NCBI RefSeq assembly: GCF_001050515.1
Contig: NZ_CAHS01000015.1
Location: 620,001-684,000 of the forward strand
Reading direction: 5' to 3'
Source of the DNA: Erwinia piriflorinigrans CFBP 5888
Lineage (GTDB): Bacteria > Pseudomonadota > Gammaproteobacteria > Enterobacterales > Enterobacteriaceae
DNA: 64,000 nt
In this document: piece by piece, positions 48,011-61,461 of the stretch
How positions within the stretch are numbered: position 1 is the first letter of the stretch
Layout of the letters: every line of letters starts with the position of its first letter
Program-made: the position numbers and the translations under genes
The notes under the pieces: model-generated
Seen by the model: the letters and a program-made list of their open reading frames with translations, nothing else
The model's database searches: none
Told to the model about the DNA's origin: nothing

Positions 48011-48663
48011 AGTTTGACGAGATTGCCAATAAAGGGATTTGATTAACAACGAGGAAAATTAATCAGAGGAAAGCATTTTAGCCGGCAGTCTATCCCCCTC
48101 CAAGATGCAACGGCAAGAATATATTACTCACGACTGACGGAAAACTTAATTAAATAGCATAAATAGCCATAACAAAAACCGATTCTTTACTAAAAGTAAG
48201 CTGTTAGTAGTAAAAACGGCTGTTTGTGGTCATTAACCTGTCCTGTTAAGCGAAATAACATCAGCTATGTTGCAGTTAATTAAATAATAAAGATAAACAC
48301 AAAAAAGGGTTGCGCGAGATATGACATGGGCGCTACACAGCCTCTTATAGCCAGAGTGATTTCAACGTGCTGACCAGGACATTTGGCTGATGAAGCAGCA
48401 GAATTTGATAACAATGCGCATCGACATCCCTCAGCACCAGCGATTGTTAACCGTTGGGTTGAGCTTTGATAGCGAATGACATCATCACTGCACCCTATGT
48501 CGGCGGCGGCAGTGCTTCCCCGCAGCGGCTCCGATCTCCCCCGCTGCGCGGCGCTAAAATAAACTCTCTCACGATCGCACGCTATTTTCTTCTTCGGCTT
48601 AGCCGGTTTTGCGATAAACTTTGCGCCGTTGCCATACGGCGTATTGTTGACAGGAGTACCGCT
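48011..48663. other. AT-rich intergenic region upstream of the acetyltransferase gene
   Basis: About 650 bases without a gene I can support. It is AT-rich up to about 48300, then more mixed. A 7-bp GC inverted repeat GCAGCGG/CCGCTGC (48522-48547) lies about 120 bases before the acetyltransferase start and could be a terminator or leader hairpin. No insertion-sequence ends were recognised. Confidence 0.35.
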
Positions 48664-49086
48664 TTGGAAATCCGCCCTTTTACTGAAACCGATCGCCCGT
48701 TTCTGCGCACGCTGTTTCTCGCTGCGCGCAAAGCCAACTGGACATGGCGCGATGATAGCGAATGGCAGCTGGAGGACTTTGATCGCGTCACGCTGGGTGA
48801 ACGGATACTGGTGGCAGAGGAAAAAGGCCACCGCGTTGGGTTTGCCGCCGTGCTGGAGAATGATAATTTCCTGCACAGCCTGTTTATCGACCCCGATTAT
48901 CAGGGCAGCGGTGCTGGCAGTGCGCTGCTACAGGCGGTGCAAAATAGCTTTACCTCGACGGGCGCACTGAAGTGTCAGACGGAGAATTTGCGTGCACAAA
49001 GTTTTTATAAAAAGCATGGCTGGCGCGTTGTGGCTCAGGGGCAAAGCGATCAGGGCGAATATCTGTTGATGCACTATGTGCTTTAA
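48664..49086 (+). CDS. GNAT-family N-acetyltransferase, TTG start
   Basis: 140 residues if translation starts at the TTG at 48664. This start is chosen because AGGAG lies 7 bases upstream (48652-48656) and the following EIRPFTETDRPFLRTLF is the normal first strand of the GNAT fold; the upstream part of the long open frame is unlike protein. The acetyl-CoA motif A is DPDYQGSGAGSALLQAV (Q/RxxGxG/A type), and FYKKHGWRVV is motif B. The substrate is unknown. It is followed 35 bases later by an unknown small gene. Confidence 0.85.
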   Translation: MEIRPFTETDRPFLRTLFLAARKANWTWRDDSEWQLEDFDRVTLGERILVAEEKGHRVGFAAVLENDNFLHSLFIDPDYQGSGAGSALLQAVQNSFTSTGALKCQTENLRAQSFYKKHGWRVVAQGQSDQGEYLLMHYVL

Positions 49087-49121
49087 TAGCTCGTCGATTT
49101 AAAAAGAAGGAAGTGTTGAAG

Positions 49122-49367
49122 ATGAACAGAGCGCCTAATGAGCAGGCCGGGGTCAGTAAAACCGCTTGGGAAATGCTGCAATATTTGCAGCGTATTGCTC
49201 GCGGCGATAGCACATTTACCATTCAGGATACCCTGCTCAATCATCGCTGCAACGTGACGCCAGATAATGATTTTACTCTGCTCAGTCAGCTGTTCGACGC
49301 CGGAAAGATTGATTACGACTACTCAATGGTGGACGGTTTTCAACAGCGAAGGGTACGCCTGGTTTAG
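49122..49367 (+). CDS. Hypothetical 81-residue protein
   Basis: 81 residues from the ATG at 49122, with AAGAAGGAAG eight bases upstream. In-frame GTG and TTG codons at 49113 and 49116 overlap that ribosome site and are not used as the start. It is soluble, with no signal or membrane segment, and carries predicted helices around AWEMLQYLQRIARG and DFTLLSQLFDAGKIDYDYS, a plausible small winged-helix or DNA-binding-like fold. It is likely co-transcribed with the acetyltransferase. I do not recognise the family. Confidence 0.7.
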   Translation: MNRAPNEQAGVSKTAWEMLQYLQRIARGDSTFTIQDTLLNHRCNVTPDNDFTLLSQLFDAGKIDYDYSMVDGFQQRRVRLV

Positions 49368-49410
49368 CGGCCGTGAAGATAAACATCGGCAGGCCGCGTG
49401 AAAACGTCGT

Positions 49411-50523
49411 TTAGAGTGCGCGGAAGGCAATATCTTCCGGAATCACCTCACCCTGCCAGTAAAGCTGGGCCGCAACGTTAATCGCCAGCTGCCGATACAA
49501 CCCGGTAAATTCGCTATCCGGGCGGCGAATGACCGTTGGTTCGCCGTCATCCAGGTCTTCTCGCAGGCTGATATGCAACGGCAGTTGACTCAGCAGACGG
49601 GTGTGATATTGCTGCGCCAGTTTTTCCGCACCGCCGCTGCCAAATATCGATTCATGGTGACCGCACTGGCTGCAAATATGCATGCTCATATTCTCCACCA
49701 CTCCAAGCACCGGCACGCTGACCTTCTCAAACATCACCATGCCCTTGCGCGCATCAATCAGCGCAATGTCCTGCGGCGTGGTGACCACCAGCGCCCCGGT
49801 CACCGGCACGTTTTGCGCCAGCGTCAGCTGGATATCTCCGGTTCCCGGCGGCATATCCAGCACCAGGTAGTCCAGTTCCGGCCATAAGGTCTCATTCAGT
49901 AGCTGCATCAAGGCTTTACTGGCCATCGGGCCGCGCCAGACCATCGCGTTATCTTCCGTCACCAGATAGCCAATGGAGTTCGTCGCCAGCCCGTGTGCGA
50001 TAATCGGTGCCATATGGGTGCCGTCCGGCGAGGTCGGGCGCAGATCGTCCGTGCCTAACATATCCGGGATCGACGGGCCGTAAATATCCGCATCCAGCAG
50101 GCCAACCTTCGCCCCTTCAGCAGCCAGCGCCAGCGCTAAATTGACGGCGGTGGTGGATTTGCCCACTCCCCCTTTGCCGGAGCTGACGGCAATGATATTT
50201 TTCACTCCGTTAACGCCGGGACGGTGTTTTGCCCGCTGTAGCGTTGCCACATTCAACGTTAAGCGCCAGCTAATCTCTGTCGCGCCCGTCAGACGCAGTA
50301 GCTCGGCACTGACCGTCTCTTTCAACTGTTCAAACGGGCTTTGCCAGACAAACGGCATACTCAGTTCGATATGCAGGCGGTTGTCGATCAGCGCACAATG
50401 GCGCAAGGCTTTTAGCGTAGTGAGATTATGCTGCAGGCTGGCGTGTTCAAATGTGGCCAGCACATTGATAACGATAGCGCGAAGCGCTTCAGGTGTATGG
50501 GGATGCCGGGAGGATAACGTCAT
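49411..50523 (-). CDS. mrp: Iron-sulfur cluster carrier ATPase Mrp (ApbC)
   Basis: 370 residues (E. coli 369). P-loop ATPase of the Mrp/NBP35 family with the deviant Walker A GKGGVGKST at residues 116-124 and a CxxC pair in MHICSQCGHH that binds the transferred Fe-S cluster. An N-terminal MIP18-like domain (about 1-90) precedes it. It delivers iron-sulfur clusters to apoproteins. It diverges from metG, as in E. coli. Confidence 0.96.
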   Translation of the reverse strand: MTLSSRHPHTPEALRAIVINVLATFEHASLQHNLTTLKALRHCALIDNRLHIELSMPFVWQSPFEQLKETVSAELLRLTGATEISWRLTLNVATLQRAKHRPGVNGVKNIIAVSSGKGGVGKSTTAVNLALALAAEGAKVGLLDADIYGPSIPDMLGTDDLRPTSPDGTHMAPIIAHGLATNSIGYLVTEDNAMVWRGPMASKALMQLLNETLWPELDYLVLDMPPGTGDIQLTLAQNVPVTGALVVTTPQDIALIDARKGMVMFEKVSVPVLGVVENMSMHICSQCGHHESIFGSGGAEKLAQQYHTRLLSQLPLHISLREDLDDGEPTVIRRPDSEFTGLYRQLAINVAAQLYWQGEVIPEDIAFRAL

Positions 50524-50706
50524 CGGGTTTCCTTGCTCTCACGGGTTGTTCAGCTGCGACTCTGCGGTTAAGCATATCAGATCTGGCTTGCTCTCACGTA
50601 GCCGTAAGGAAAAATCCACCGCCAATTGAACCCCTTGTTTACGCAGGGACAGGCAATCGGTTACCATCTAAAGCCCTTTTTTAACAGGTATGAGCTAAGT
50701 CTTACT

Positions 50707-52737
50707 ATGACTCAAGTCGCGAAAAAAATATTGGTAACGTGCGCCCTGCCGTACGCTAATGGCTCCATTCATCTCGGCCACATGCTCGAGCATATCCAGG
50801 CAGATATTTGGGTCCGTTACCAGCGCATGCGCGGCAACCAGGTTTACTTCATCTGTGCTGATGACGCACACGGCACCCCGATCATGCTGAAAGCCCAGCA
50901 GATGGGGATTGCACCGGAGCAGATGATTGCGGACATGAGTCAGGAACATCAGACCGACTTTGCCGGATTTAATATCAGCTATGACAACTACCACTCTACG
51001 CACAGCGAAGAGAACCGTGAACTGTCCGAGCTTATCTATACCCGACTGAAAGAGAATGGGTTTATCAAGAACCGCACCATTTCTCAACTCTACGATCCGG
51101 AAAAGGGCATGTTCCTGCCGGACCGTTTTGTTAAAGGCACCTGCCCGAACTGTAAATCACCGGACCAGTACGGCGATAACTGTGAGGTCTGTTCTGCCAC
51201 CTACAGCCCGACCGAGCTAATCGATCCAAAGTCGGTGGTGTCCGGCGCCACCCCGGTGCTGCGTGATTCAGAACACTTCTTCTTCGACCTGCCAGAATTC
51301 AGCGCCATGCTCCAGGCTTGGACCCGTTCCGGCGCATTGCAGGAGCAGGTAGCCAATAAAATGCAGGAGTGGTTCGACTCCGGCCTGCAACAGTGGGATA
51401 TCTCGCGCGACGCGCCCTATTTCGGTTTCGAAATCCCAGACGCACCGGGTAAATATTTCTACGTCTGGCTGGATGCGCCAATCGGCTATATGGGTTCCTT
51501 TAAGAATCTGTGTGATAAGCGCGGTGATATCGACTTTGATGCCTTCTGGCAGAAGGATTCGGACGCCGAGCTTTACCACTTTATCGGTAAAGATATCGTC
51601 TACTTCCACAGCCTGTTCTGGCCAGCGATGCTGGAAGGCAGCCAGTTCCGTAAGCCGACTAACCTGTTTGTGCATGGCTATGTCACGGTTAACGGTGCAA
51701 AAATGTCGAAATCACGCGGCACCTTTATTAAGGCCAGCACCTGGTTACAGCATCTCGACGCCGACAGCCTGCGCTACTACTATGCCGCCAAGCTCTCTTC
51801 GCGCATCGACGATATCGACCTGAATCTGGAAGATTTCGTGCAGCGCGTGAATGCCGATATCGTGAACAAGGTGGTGAACCTGGCCTCGCGCAACGCCGGT
51901 TTTATCAACAAACGCTTTGCAGGACAGCTGTCTGCTGAACTCGCCGATCCGGCGCTGTATCAGACCTTTGTCGATGCATCCAACAGCATCGCGCAAGCTT
52001 GGGCCAGCCGTGAGTTCAGCCGCGCAGTACGCGAAATCATGGCGTTAGCCGATGCCGCTAACCGCTACGTGGATGAACAGGCCCCGTGGGTGGTGGCAAA
52101 ACAGGAAGGCCGTGACGCTGACCTACAGGCTATCTGCTCAATGGGTATCAACCTGTTCCGCGTGTTGATGACCTGGCTGAAGCCGGTGATGCCATCCCTC
52201 GCCGAACGCGCTGAAGCGTTCCTTAATCAGCCGCTGACCTGGGACGGCATTGAACAGCCGCTGCTGGATCACAATATCGCCGCGTTTAAAGCGCTGTACA
52301 GCCGTATTGAGATGGATAAGGTAAACGGCCTGATCGCCGCCTCGAAGGAAGATGCCGCCGCCGCCCAACCGGCCGTGACCGGCCCGCTGGCAGACGATCC
52401 GTTGCAGGAGACCATCAGCTTCGACGACTTCGCCAAAGTGGATATGCGCATTGCGCTGATCGAAAATGCCGAATTAGTTGAAGGTTCTGACAAGCTGCTG
52501 CGCCTGACGCTGGATATTGGCGGCGAAAAACGCACTGTCTTCTCCGGCATTCGCGCCGCCTACCCCGATCCGACGCTGCTGGTGGGCCGTCTGACGATGA
52601 TGGTCGCTAATCTGGCTCCACGTAAAATGCGCTTCGGCCTTTCAGAAGGCATGGTGATGGCGGCAGGGCCTGGCGGGAAAGATATTTTCCTGCTCAGCCC
52701 GGACAGCGGCGCACAGCCAGGACAGCAGGTTAAGTAA
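50707..52737 (+). CDS. metG: Methionyl-tRNA synthetase
   Basis: 676 residues from the ATG at 50707 (E. coli 677); upstream in-frame sequence from 50626 is not coding. Class I synthetase with the HIGH motif as HLGH in [11 protein letters not shown], the zinc knuckle cysteines ([17 protein letters not shown]) and the KMSKS motif in [14 protein letters not shown]-terminal tRNA-binding OB-fold domain (about 570-676) dimerises the enzyme. It charges both initiator and elongator tRNA-Met. Confidence 0.98.
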   Translation: MTQVAKKILVTCALPYANGSIHLGHMLEHIQADIWVRYQRMRGNQVYFICADDAHGTPIMLKAQQMGIAPEQMIADMSQEHQTDFAGFNISYDNYHSTHSEENRELSELIYTRLKENGFIKNRTISQLYDPEKGMFLPDRFVKGTCPNCKSPDQYGDNCEVCSATYSPTELIDPKSVVSGATPVLRDSEHFFFDLPEFSAMLQAWTRSGALQEQVANKMQEWFDSGLQQWDISRDAPYFGFEIPDAPGKYFYVWLDAPIGYMGSFKNLCDKRGDIDFDAFWQKDSDAELYHFIGKDIVYFHSLFWPAMLEGSQFRKPTNLFVHGYVTVNGAKMSKSRGTFIKASTWLQHLDADSLRYYYAAKLSSRIDDIDLNLEDFVQRVNADIVNKVVNLASRNAGFINKRFAGQLSAELADPALYQTFVDASNSIAQAWASREFSRAVREIMALADAANRYVDEQAPWVVAKQEGRDADLQAICSMGINLFRVLMTWLKPVMPSLAERAEAFLNQPLTWDGIEQPLLDHNIAAFKALYSRIEMDKVNGLIAASKEDAAAAQPAVTGPLADDPLQETISFDDFAKVDMRIALIENAELVEGSDKLLRLTLDIGGEKRTVFSGIRAAYPDPTLLVGRLTMMVANLAPRKMRFGLSEGMVMAAGPGGKDIFLLSPDSGAQPGQQVK

Positions 52738-52750
52738 TCGATTGTGTACC

Positions 52751-52775
52751 GGGGCGGCTGCAACAGCGCCGCCCC
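52751..52775. other. GC-rich hairpin between metG and yohJ
   Basis: A perfect 8-bp stem GGGGCGGC/GCCGCCCC with a 9-base loop lies 13 bases after metG. It has no T-tract, so it may protect the metG message end or reduce read-through into yohJK. Confidence 0.55.
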
Positions 52776-52795
52776 TGACAGGCTCTGGAGTTGAC

Positions 52796-53191
52796 ATGCG
52801 TTCCGTACTGCACGTTATCTGGCAATATCTGCGCGCCTTTTTAATCATCTGGCTCTGTCTGTACGCCGGTCGCAGCATTGCGGGCCTGCTGCCCATCGCT
52901 ATCCCCGGCAGCATTATCGGCATGCTGCTGCTGTTTATCCTGCTCAGTGCCAATCTTCTCCCTCTAAGCTGGGTCAAGCCGGGCTGCCATCTGCTTATCC
53001 GCTATATGGCGCTGCTGTTTGTTCCCATCAGCGTTGGCATCATGGACCATACGGATATCCTCAGCGCTCAGTTTGCTCCGATTGTGATTTCCTGCACCGT
53101 CGGCACGCTGGTCGTACTGATAACCACCGGCGTGATGGCGCAACGTTTGGACAATCGTCATAACATACGCCGGGGAGGCAAAGATGAGTGA
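52796..53191 (+). CDS. yohJ: CidA/LrgA-family membrane protein YohJ
   Basis: 131 residues from the ATG at 52796 (GGAG nine bases upstream; E. coli 132). Four membrane helices and the family motif [15 protein letters not shown] are visible. With YohK it resembles the CidA/LrgA-CidB/LrgB pair, holin-like or small-molecule transport proteins; a role in 3-hydroxypropionate tolerance has been reported for E. coli yohJK. The stop overlaps the yohK start by 8 bases. Confidence 0.92.
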   Translation: MRSVLHVIWQYLRAFLIIWLCLYAGRSIAGLLPIAIPGSIIGMLLLFILLSANLLPLSWVKPGCHLLIRYMALLFVPISVGIMDHTDILSAQFAPIVISCTVGTLVVLITTGVMAQRLDNRHNIRRGGKDE

Positions 53192-53876
53192 TATCTGGTG
53201 GTCACTGCCGTTAACCGTGCTGGTTTTTTTGGCCGCGCGCAAACTGGCAGCCAGGGTCAGGATCTCCATCTGCAATCCGTTGCTGATTGCGGTGGCGGTG
53301 ATTATCCCGCTGTTACTGCTGCTGCAAATGCCCTATGCCCGCTATTTCCAGGGCAGCGCGTTGCTTAACCAACTTCTGCAACCGGCGGTCGTGGCGCTGG
53401 CGCTGCCGCTTTACGAGCAAATGCACCAGATCCGTGCGCGCTGGAAATCGATTATCAGCATCTGTTTTATAGGCAGCCTGACGGCGATGCTTTCCGGTAC
53501 TGCCATCGCATTATGGCTGGGCGCGTCGCCACAAATTGCCGCCACCCTGTTACCCAAATCAGTGACCACCCCCATTGCGATGGCGGTCTCCGCCACGCTC
53601 GGCGGCATACCTGCCATCAGCGCCATCTGCGTGCTGATAGCGGGCGTGCTGGGCGCGGTATTCGGCCATATGCTGCTTAATCTGTTGCGGGTACGCAGCA
53701 AATCTGCGCGTGGGCTGGCGATGGGCAGCGCTTCACACGCGCTCGGCACCGCCCGTGCTGCCGAGGTTGATTATCAGGAAGGGGCGTTCAGCTCTCTGGC
53801 ACTGGTGCTGTGTGGAATTATCACCTCACTGCTGGCACCGTTTATTTTCCCGCTACTGCTAAAGTTTTACGGTTAA
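53184..53876 (+). CDS. yohK: CidB/LrgB-family membrane protein YohK
   Basis: 230 residues (E. coli 231) with about six membrane helices. The family motif [23 protein letters not shown] and the later [13 protein letters not shown] are both present. It overlaps yohJ by 8 bases, so the two proteins are made together. Confidence 0.94.
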   Translation: MSDIWWSLPLTVLVFLAARKLAARVRISICNPLLIAVAVIIPLLLLLQMPYARYFQGSALLNQLLQPAVVALALPLYEQMHQIRARWKSIISICFIGSLTAMLSGTAIALWLGASPQIAATLLPKSVTTPIAMAVSATLGGIPAISAICVLIAGVLGAVFGHMLLNLLRVRSKSARGLAMGSASHALGTARAAEVDYQEGAFSSLALVLCGIITSLLAPFIFPLLLKFYG

Positions 53877-53930
53877 AACTTGCGATAAGTCTCTCATTTT
53901 GGCGTTGTGTTTCACATATTGCATTGATGA

Positions 53931-53946
53931 AGAGACTTAGATCACA
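53931..53946. promoter_or_regulatory. Probable CRP site upstream of cdd
   Basis: AGAGA-CTTAGA-TCACA has one conserved CRP half-site and a degenerate partner at the correct 6-base spacing. It lies about 56 bases before the cdd start, and a second TTTCACA-like half-site is near 53910. E. coli cdd is controlled by CRP and CytR with several sites. Confidence 0.45.
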
Positions 53947-54001
53947 TATAACTGGCTGCCGCCCGTTGATATGGGCTTGCATTTAGCGCACGAGGCCCAC
54001 T

Positions 54002-54895
54002 ATGCACCCGCGTTTTCAGACGGTATTTGCCACACTTTCTCCCCTGTTACAACACGCTATGCGCCCGATATTATCCGCTACTGATTTTGCCGGGTTTATC
54101 AGCGCGCAACAGGCTGGCGCTTTAAAACAGCAGTGCGGCCTTGATGACAGCAAGCTGGCCTTTGCTCTGCTGCCGCTGGCAGCAGCCTGCGCCGTCGCGC
54201 CGCTGTCTGATTTTAACGTTGGTGCCATCGCCCGAGGCAAAAGCGGCACGCTGTGGTTTGGGGCCAATATGGAGTTTGTCGGCACCACGATGCAGCAAAC
54301 GGTTCACGCCGAGCAGAGTGCAGTGACACACGCCTGGCTGCGCGGGGAGAACGCGCTGGCAAGCATCACCGTTAACTACACGCCGTGCGGCCACTGCCGT
54401 CAATTTATGAACGAGCTGAACAGCGGCACCGATCTGACCATTGAGCTACCGGGCCGGGACAGCGCCACTTTAGGTCACTATCTGCCAGACTCCTTCGGGC
54501 CACGCGACCTGGCCATCACCGCCCTGCTGATGGACGATGTCGACCACGGGATCGCGCCCTGGGGCGATAAACTGGAGCAGGCGGCGCTGGCTGCCGCCAA
54601 CCGCTGCCATGCTCCTTACAGTGGCGCGTGCTCCGGCATCGCGCTGCAAACCCGCAGCGGAGCGATCTTTTCCGGGCGCTATGCGGAGAATGCCGCCTTT
54701 AACCCCAGCCTGCCGCCGTTGCAGAGCGCTTTGAATTTACTCAATCTGGCCGGAGAAGATGTGAGTAACATCCAAAGGGCGGTGCTGGCCGAAGCATCAG
54801 GGGCAAAGTTAAGCCAGCAAAGCGCCAGTGCCACAACCCTTGCCGCGCTGGGATGCCACGACTTCACCACCATCCCGCTAATGAAAACGTCGTAA
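54002..54895 (+). CDS. cdd: Cytidine deaminase
   Basis: 297 residues (E. coli 294), a two-domain homodimeric enzyme. The active site residues H102 and E104 are in VHAEQ, and the zinc cysteines C129 and C132 in PCGHC, at the same positions as the E. coli enzyme. The C-terminal half repeats the fold without the zinc site. It deaminates cytidine and deoxycytidine in pyrimidine salvage. Confidence 0.97.
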   Translation: MHPRFQTVFATLSPLLQHAMRPILSATDFAGFISAQQAGALKQQCGLDDSKLAFALLPLAAACAVAPLSDFNVGAIARGKSGTLWFGANMEFVGTTMQQTVHAEQSAVTHAWLRGENALASITVNYTPCGHCRQFMNELNSGTDLTIELPGRDSATLGHYLPDSFGPRDLAITALLMDDVDHGIAPWGDKLEQAALAAANRCHAPYSGACSGIALQTRSGAIFSGRYAENAAFNPSLPPLQSALNLLNLAGEDVSNIQRAVLAEASGAKLSQQSASATTLAALGCHDFTTIPLMKTS

Positions 54896-54921
54896 ACATG
54901 TTTTAAGGAAAAAAAAGGAGC

Positions 54922-54949
54922 GCTTTTGTTATCAGCTGTTAACAAAAGC
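54922..54949. other. Hairpin between cdd and maeA
   Basis: A perfect 10-bp stem GCTTTTGTTA/TAACAAAAGC with an 8-base loop sits 27 bases after cdd and about 70 before maeA. It may be the cdd message end or an operator-like palindrome for maeA. No long T-tract follows. Confidence 0.5.
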
Positions 54950-55017
54950 TGTACTTTCGGATGAATTATTTTAGGATTGGCGCCACAACATCCCGATCCT
55001 GAAAGAGTAAGAATGAC

Positions 55018-57567
<2,550 letters not shown>

Positions 57568-57569
<2 letters not shown>

Positions 57570-57592
57570 AAAGGCTGACGCGATGGTCAGCC
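57568..57592 (-). terminator. Terminator of the mglBAC operon
   Basis: The stem GGCTGAC/GTCAGCC (57573-57579 with 57586-57592) on the minus strand is followed by five T residues. It overlaps the 3' end of sanA and ends mglC transcription about 30 bases after its stop. Confidence 0.8.
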
Positions 57593-57620
57593 TCTGGCAC
57601 AGCATAAACACTTAACATCA

Positions 57621-58631
57621 CTATTTCTTACGTGCGTATTTCAGTGAGTCCAGCGCGACGGCGAAGATAATAATGCCGCCTTTAATAATGTACTGCCAGT
57701 AAGGGTTGACGCCGATATAAGTCAAACCGTAGTTGATCACCGTAAAGATAATTACCCCGGTCACCACGCCAGCCACCGTTCCGACGCCGCCAGCAAAGGA
57801 TACGCCGCCGACCACGCAAGCAGCAATCGCATCCAGTTCATACATAAAGCCAAGATTGTTGGTGGCCGAACCGATACGCCCCGCTTCCAACATGCCGCCG
57901 AAGGCGTAGAACACCCCGGACAGCGCGTATACCAGAATCAGGTTAAAGGGCACGTTAACGCCAGAGACGCGTGCGGCCTCCGGGTTGCCGCCGATGGCAA
58001 AGATGTTTTTACCAAAGCGCGTTTTGTTCCACAGGATCCACACCATAAACACGGCAATCAGCGCGTAGAAGGTGATATAGGAGAGTTTGAAGTCACCGAA
58101 GCGCAAGAACCCCTGAGCAAAGGTGGAAAACTTCTCGTCAAAACCAGCGACCGGTGATGCACCCACATGATCGTAATAGAGAGAGTTAACCCCGTAAACG
58201 ATAATCATGGTGCCCAGCGTGGTGATAAACGGCGTCACCTTCAGGTAGGCAATAATCAGGCCGTTAATTAGCCCAATCAGCGCGCCGATAGCACAGACGA
58301 TCACCACAACCAGCGCAATAGGCAGCGTTTCCAGCTGCGGAAAGACCTTGTTGGCGTTATCCATCGACTGTAACAGCGTGGCGGCCACCACGGCGGCCAG
58401 ACCAACCTGACGCCCGGCAGACAGGTCGGTTCCCTGGGTCACAATCAGTCCGGCCACGCCGAGCGCAATGATCACGCGTACCGAGGATTGAGTCAGAATA
58501 TTACTCAGGTTCATTAAACTTAAAAATGTGGGGTCCTGGATAATAATGATGGCCAGTAATACCAGCAGCACCACGTAAATCCCACCCTCTTTAAGCCAGG
58601 TGAGCGCGCTTTTTTTATTTACCGCTTTCAT
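57621..58631 (-). CDS. mglC: Galactose/methyl-galactoside ABC transporter permease MglC
   Basis: 336 residues from the ATG at 58631, the E. coli length; three extra upstream codons are open. About ten hydrophobic helices of the BPD_transp_2 (ribose/galactose) family are present, with GVAGLIVTQGTDLSAGRQVGL and FAIGGNPEAARVSGVNV as conserved loops. It forms the membrane channel for galactose uptake. Confidence 0.97.
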   Translation of the reverse strand: MKAVNKKSALTWLKEGGIYVVLLVLLAIIIIQDPTFLSLMNLSNILTQSSVRVIIALGVAGLIVTQGTDLSAGRQVGLAAVVAATLLQSMDNANKVFPQLETLPIALVVVIVCAIGALIGLINGLIIAYLKVTPFITTLGTMIIVYGVNSLYYDHVGASPVAGFDEKFSTFAQGFLRFGDFKLSYITFYALIAVFMVWILWNKTRFGKNIFAIGGNPEAARVSGVNVPFNLILVYALSGVFYAFGGMLEAGRIGSATNNLGFMYELDAIAACVVGGVSFAGGVGTVAGVVTGVIIFTVINYGLTYIGVNPYWQYIIKGGIIIFAVALDSLKYARKK

Positions 58632-58651
58632 AGTCAACAACCCGTGAATGA

Positions 58652-60172
58652 TTAAAGGTGCAATGAAGCCAAACGCAATATTTCATTTTGCGTCGTTGTT
58701 TTTGTCTCGACAATCCCTGCCACCAGGCCATTACTCATCACCAGGATCCTGTCAGTAATACCCAATAACTCTGGCATTTCAGAGGAGATAATCACAATGC
58801 CCTTACCTTTCTTCGCCAGCTCCGAAATAAGCTGATAAATTTCAAATTTCGCCCCCACGTCAATTCCGCGCGTCGGTTCATCCAGCATCAGAATTTCCGG
58901 CTGGGTAAGTAGCCAGCGGCCAATGATAACTTTTTGCTGATTACCGCCCGATAACGAACCAATGGCCGTATAATGCCCCGGCGTTTTTACCCGCATCGCG
59001 TCAATGACCCATTGGGTATCACTCTTCATACGGCCATTATCCAGCAGCCCGAGACGGTTTTTATATTTTGCAATATTAGAAATTAGCGAGTTGAAGCCAA
59101 TATCCAGATAAGCATAAATTCCGGTTGAGCGACGCTCTTCGGTCACCAGAGCAAAGCCATGATTAATGGCTTCATTGGCACTGTGATTGTTAATCGCCTT
59201 ACCGTGCAGGCGGATAGTGCCAGCAGACTTCTCACGAATGCCAAACAGGGTCTCGACAATATCGGTACGTTTTGCCCCAACCAGCCCGGCAATGCCAAGA
59301 ATTTCCCCCTGACGGAGATCGAAAGAGACGTCTCGTATCGACGGCTGGCGCAGCGAGGTCAGGTTACGCACCTCAAGAATGGTTTCACCGGGCACGTTGG
59401 TTTTATCGGGAAAACGCTGATTAAGCGAACGTCCCACCATCATGGCGATGATTTTGTCCATATCCAGCCCATCAAGGGGTTGAGTCGTGATCCACTGGCC
59501 GTCGCGCAAAATGGTGATCTCGTCGCAAAGCTGAAATATCTCTTCCATTTTGTGGGAGATGTAAATAATACCGCAGCCACGATCCTTCAGTTTACGAATA
59601 ATCGTAAAAAGATGATTGACCTCTTTTTCCGACAGTGAGGAGGTCGGCTCATCCATAATGACAATTTTGGCATCGTAGGAAAACGCTTTAGCAATTTCGA
59701 CCATCTGCATTTGCGAAACCGACAGAGTGACCACTTTTTCACGTGGATCAATATCTATATCCAGCTCGTCGAAAATGGCTTTAGTTTCGCGATACATTTT
59801 ATCCTGATCGACAAATAGCCCTTTTTTCGGATAGCGTCCGAGCCACATATTGTCCATAACGCTACGCTGAAGTACCAGGTTTAACTCCTGATGCACCATC
59901 GACACACCATTTTCCAGCGCCTCTTTGGCGCTTTTATAATCCACTTCTTTACCCTGGAATATAATGCTGCCGCTGTCTTTACCGTAAATACCAAACAGGC
60001 ATTTTAGCAACGTTGATTTACCGGCACCGTTCTCTCCCATAAGAGCATGAATAGTATGAGGACGAACGTTTAAATTGACATTATCAAGCGCTTTAACCCC
60101 GGGGAATGACTTACAGACAGCGGTCATCTCCAGTAAATATTCGCGATCTGCTTGCACGCTATTACTGCCCAT
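58652..60172 (-). CDS. mglA: Galactose/methyl-galactoside ABC transporter ATPase MglA
   Basis: 506 residues, as in E. coli. Two fused ABC domains: the first has Walker [10 protein letters not shown], signature SVSQMQM-type and Walker [10 protein letters not shown]. The second has a degenerate Walker A (GLVGAKRTD) as in E. coli MglA, signature LSGGNQQK and Walker [10 protein letters not shown]. It powers MglBC-dependent galactose import. It starts 54 bases after mglB, with a hairpin in the gap. Confidence 0.97.
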   Translation of the reverse strand: MGSNSVQADREYLLEMTAVCKSFPGVKALDNVNLNVRPHTIHALMGENGAGKSTLLKCLFGIYGKDSGSIIFQGKEVDYKSAKEALENGVSMVHQELNLVLQRSVMDNMWLGRYPKKGLFVDQDKMYRETKAIFDELDIDIDPREKVVTLSVSQMQMVEIAKAFSYDAKIVIMDEPTSSLSEKEVNHLFTIIRKLKDRGCGIIYISHKMEEIFQLCDEITILRDGQWITTQPLDGLDMDKIIAMMVGRSLNQRFPDKTNVPGETILEVRNLTSLRQPSIRDVSFDLRQGEILGIAGLVGAKRTDIVETLFGIREKSAGTIRLHGKAINNHSANEAINHGFALVTEERRSTGIYAYLDIGFNSLISNIAKYKNRLGLLDNGRMKSDTQWVIDAMRVKTPGHYTAIGSLSGGNQQKVIIGRWLLTQPEILMLDEPTRGIDVGAKFEIYQLISELAKKGKGIVIISSEMPELLGITDRILVMSNGLVAGIVETKTTTQNEILRLASLHL

Positions 60173-60193
60173 ATTTTTACCTGGCTGATTAGG

Positions 60194-60219
60194 CTGATGC
60201 GGCTGGCTGGCCGCATCAG
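60194..60219 (-). other. Hairpin between mglB and mglA
   Basis: A perfect 10-bp stem CTGATGCGGC/GCCGCATCAG with a 6-base loop occupies the mglB-mglA gap. Such intercistronic hairpins commonly protect the upstream message, which fits the higher need for the binding protein MglB than for the membrane parts. Confidence 0.7.
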
Positions 60220-60226
60220 GAAAGGC

Positions 60227-61222
60227 TTATTGCGGCAGCTGAGACAGGTTGTCTTTATCTACCGGGATGTAGGCAACGCGCACCACTTTGCCATCCAGTT
60301 TATACTGAGTTCCTTCGGTAGCCGGTTTGCCTGCCGCCAGGTTTTTGGCCATATCCAGGGTCGCTTTTGCCTGATTATTCGCATCGTTCAGTACCGTTCC
60401 GGCCATTGCACCAGATTTCACCATCGCCAGCGCTTCGGGCAGCGCATCAACGCCGAATACCGGTACGGAAGATCGGTTATGCGCTTTCAACGCCTCGACA
60501 GCACCCATCGCCATCGCGTCGTTATTGGCGATAATCGCTTCGATTTTGTTACCGTTTGGCCCCGACAGCCATGCGTCCATCTTGTCTTTCGCTTGGGCGG
60601 TATCCCACATGGCGGTATCCAGATGAAGCTGCTGAGTTTTCACGCCATCTTTGTTCAGCGTCTCAATCACGTATTTGGTTCGCGCTTCTGCATCAGGATG
60701 GCCCGGTTCGCCCTTCAGCAGTACGAACTGCATCTGACCGTCTTTATTCAAATCCCATGCCGGGTTAGCCTTCCAGTGTTTCTCTATCAGCTCGCCCTGC
60801 TTCACGCCTGACTCTTTAGAATCCGTCCCGACGTAATAGGCCTTGTCGTAACTTGCCAGCGCTTTGGCGCTGGGTTCTTTATTGAAAAATACCACCGGGA
60901 CATCGTTCGCTTTCGCTTTAGCAATCACCACCGCTGCCGCAGCCGGATCGACAAGATTGATCGCCAGCGCCTTCACCCCTTTTGCTAACAGCACGTCTAC
61001 CTGGTCATTTTGCGTCGACTGGCTGTTCTGCGAGTCATTCATCAGCAGCTGGACGCCCGGGCTGTTTTTCGCTTCTTTCTCAATATCCTTGCGCACCACT
61101 GACATAAAGTTGTCGTCATATTTATAGATGGTGACGCCAATGCGCGTATCTGCGGCCTGAGCCGCCGCGCCTGACATCATACTGACCAACAGGAAACTGA
61201 GCGTGAAAACCTTCTTATTCAT
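60227..61222 (-). CDS. mglB: D-galactose-binding periplasmic protein MglB
   Basis: 331 residues from the ATG at 61222 (E. coli 332); the open frame extends 33 bases upstream without a family-like start. A signal peptide ends AAAQA before [18 protein letters not shown], the first sugar-binding strand. It belongs to the periplasmic binding protein family 1, with a calcium-site-like DLNKDGQMQ loop. It binds galactose and glucose for MglAC and for chemotaxis through Trg. Confidence 0.97.
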   Translation of the reverse strand: MNKKVFTLSFLLVSMMSGAAAQAADTRIGVTIYKYDDNFMSVVRKDIEKEAKNSPGVQLLMNDSQNSQSTQNDQVDVLLAKGVKALAINLVDPAAAAVVIAKAKANDVPVVFFNKEPSAKALASYDKAYYVGTDSKESGVKQGELIEKHWKANPAWDLNKDGQMQFVLLKGEPGHPDAEARTKYVIETLNKDGVKTQQLHLDTAMWDTAQAKDKMDAWLSGPNGNKIEAIIANNDAMAMGAVEALKAHNRSSVPVFGVDALPEALAMVKSGAMAGTVLNDANNQAKATLDMAKNLAAGKPATEGTQYKLDGKVVRVAYIPVDKDNLSQLPQ

Positions 61223-61461
61223 ATTATCTCCGGTTTTTGTAGGGTATGACTTCACGCAGCCAGTCGATCAAAAAAGGCGACAGGATGCGGGTTAATAAAG
61301 ACCAATAGATGACACGTTTTCAGCAGCGGTTGATCCGCCCATATTGACCGGGCAATGCTTGCCATGTGTAGAGTGTAAAAATATTTCACAGGTGGCACGA
61401 AGAGCGTGAGATGCGCCAGTTTCACCATTCGATGGTGTTTGCGTACCTGTTGAACGCTGCC

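Noticed and set aside
48280-48876. 198-residue minus-strand frame opposite the acetyltransferase
   Set aside because: Composition of a shadow, overlaps the GNAT gene and an AT-rich gap, no family features.
50626-50706. 27-residue extension of metG
   Set aside because: MetG proteins begin with [19 protein letters not shown] at 50707; the upstream stretch is unconserved-looking leader.
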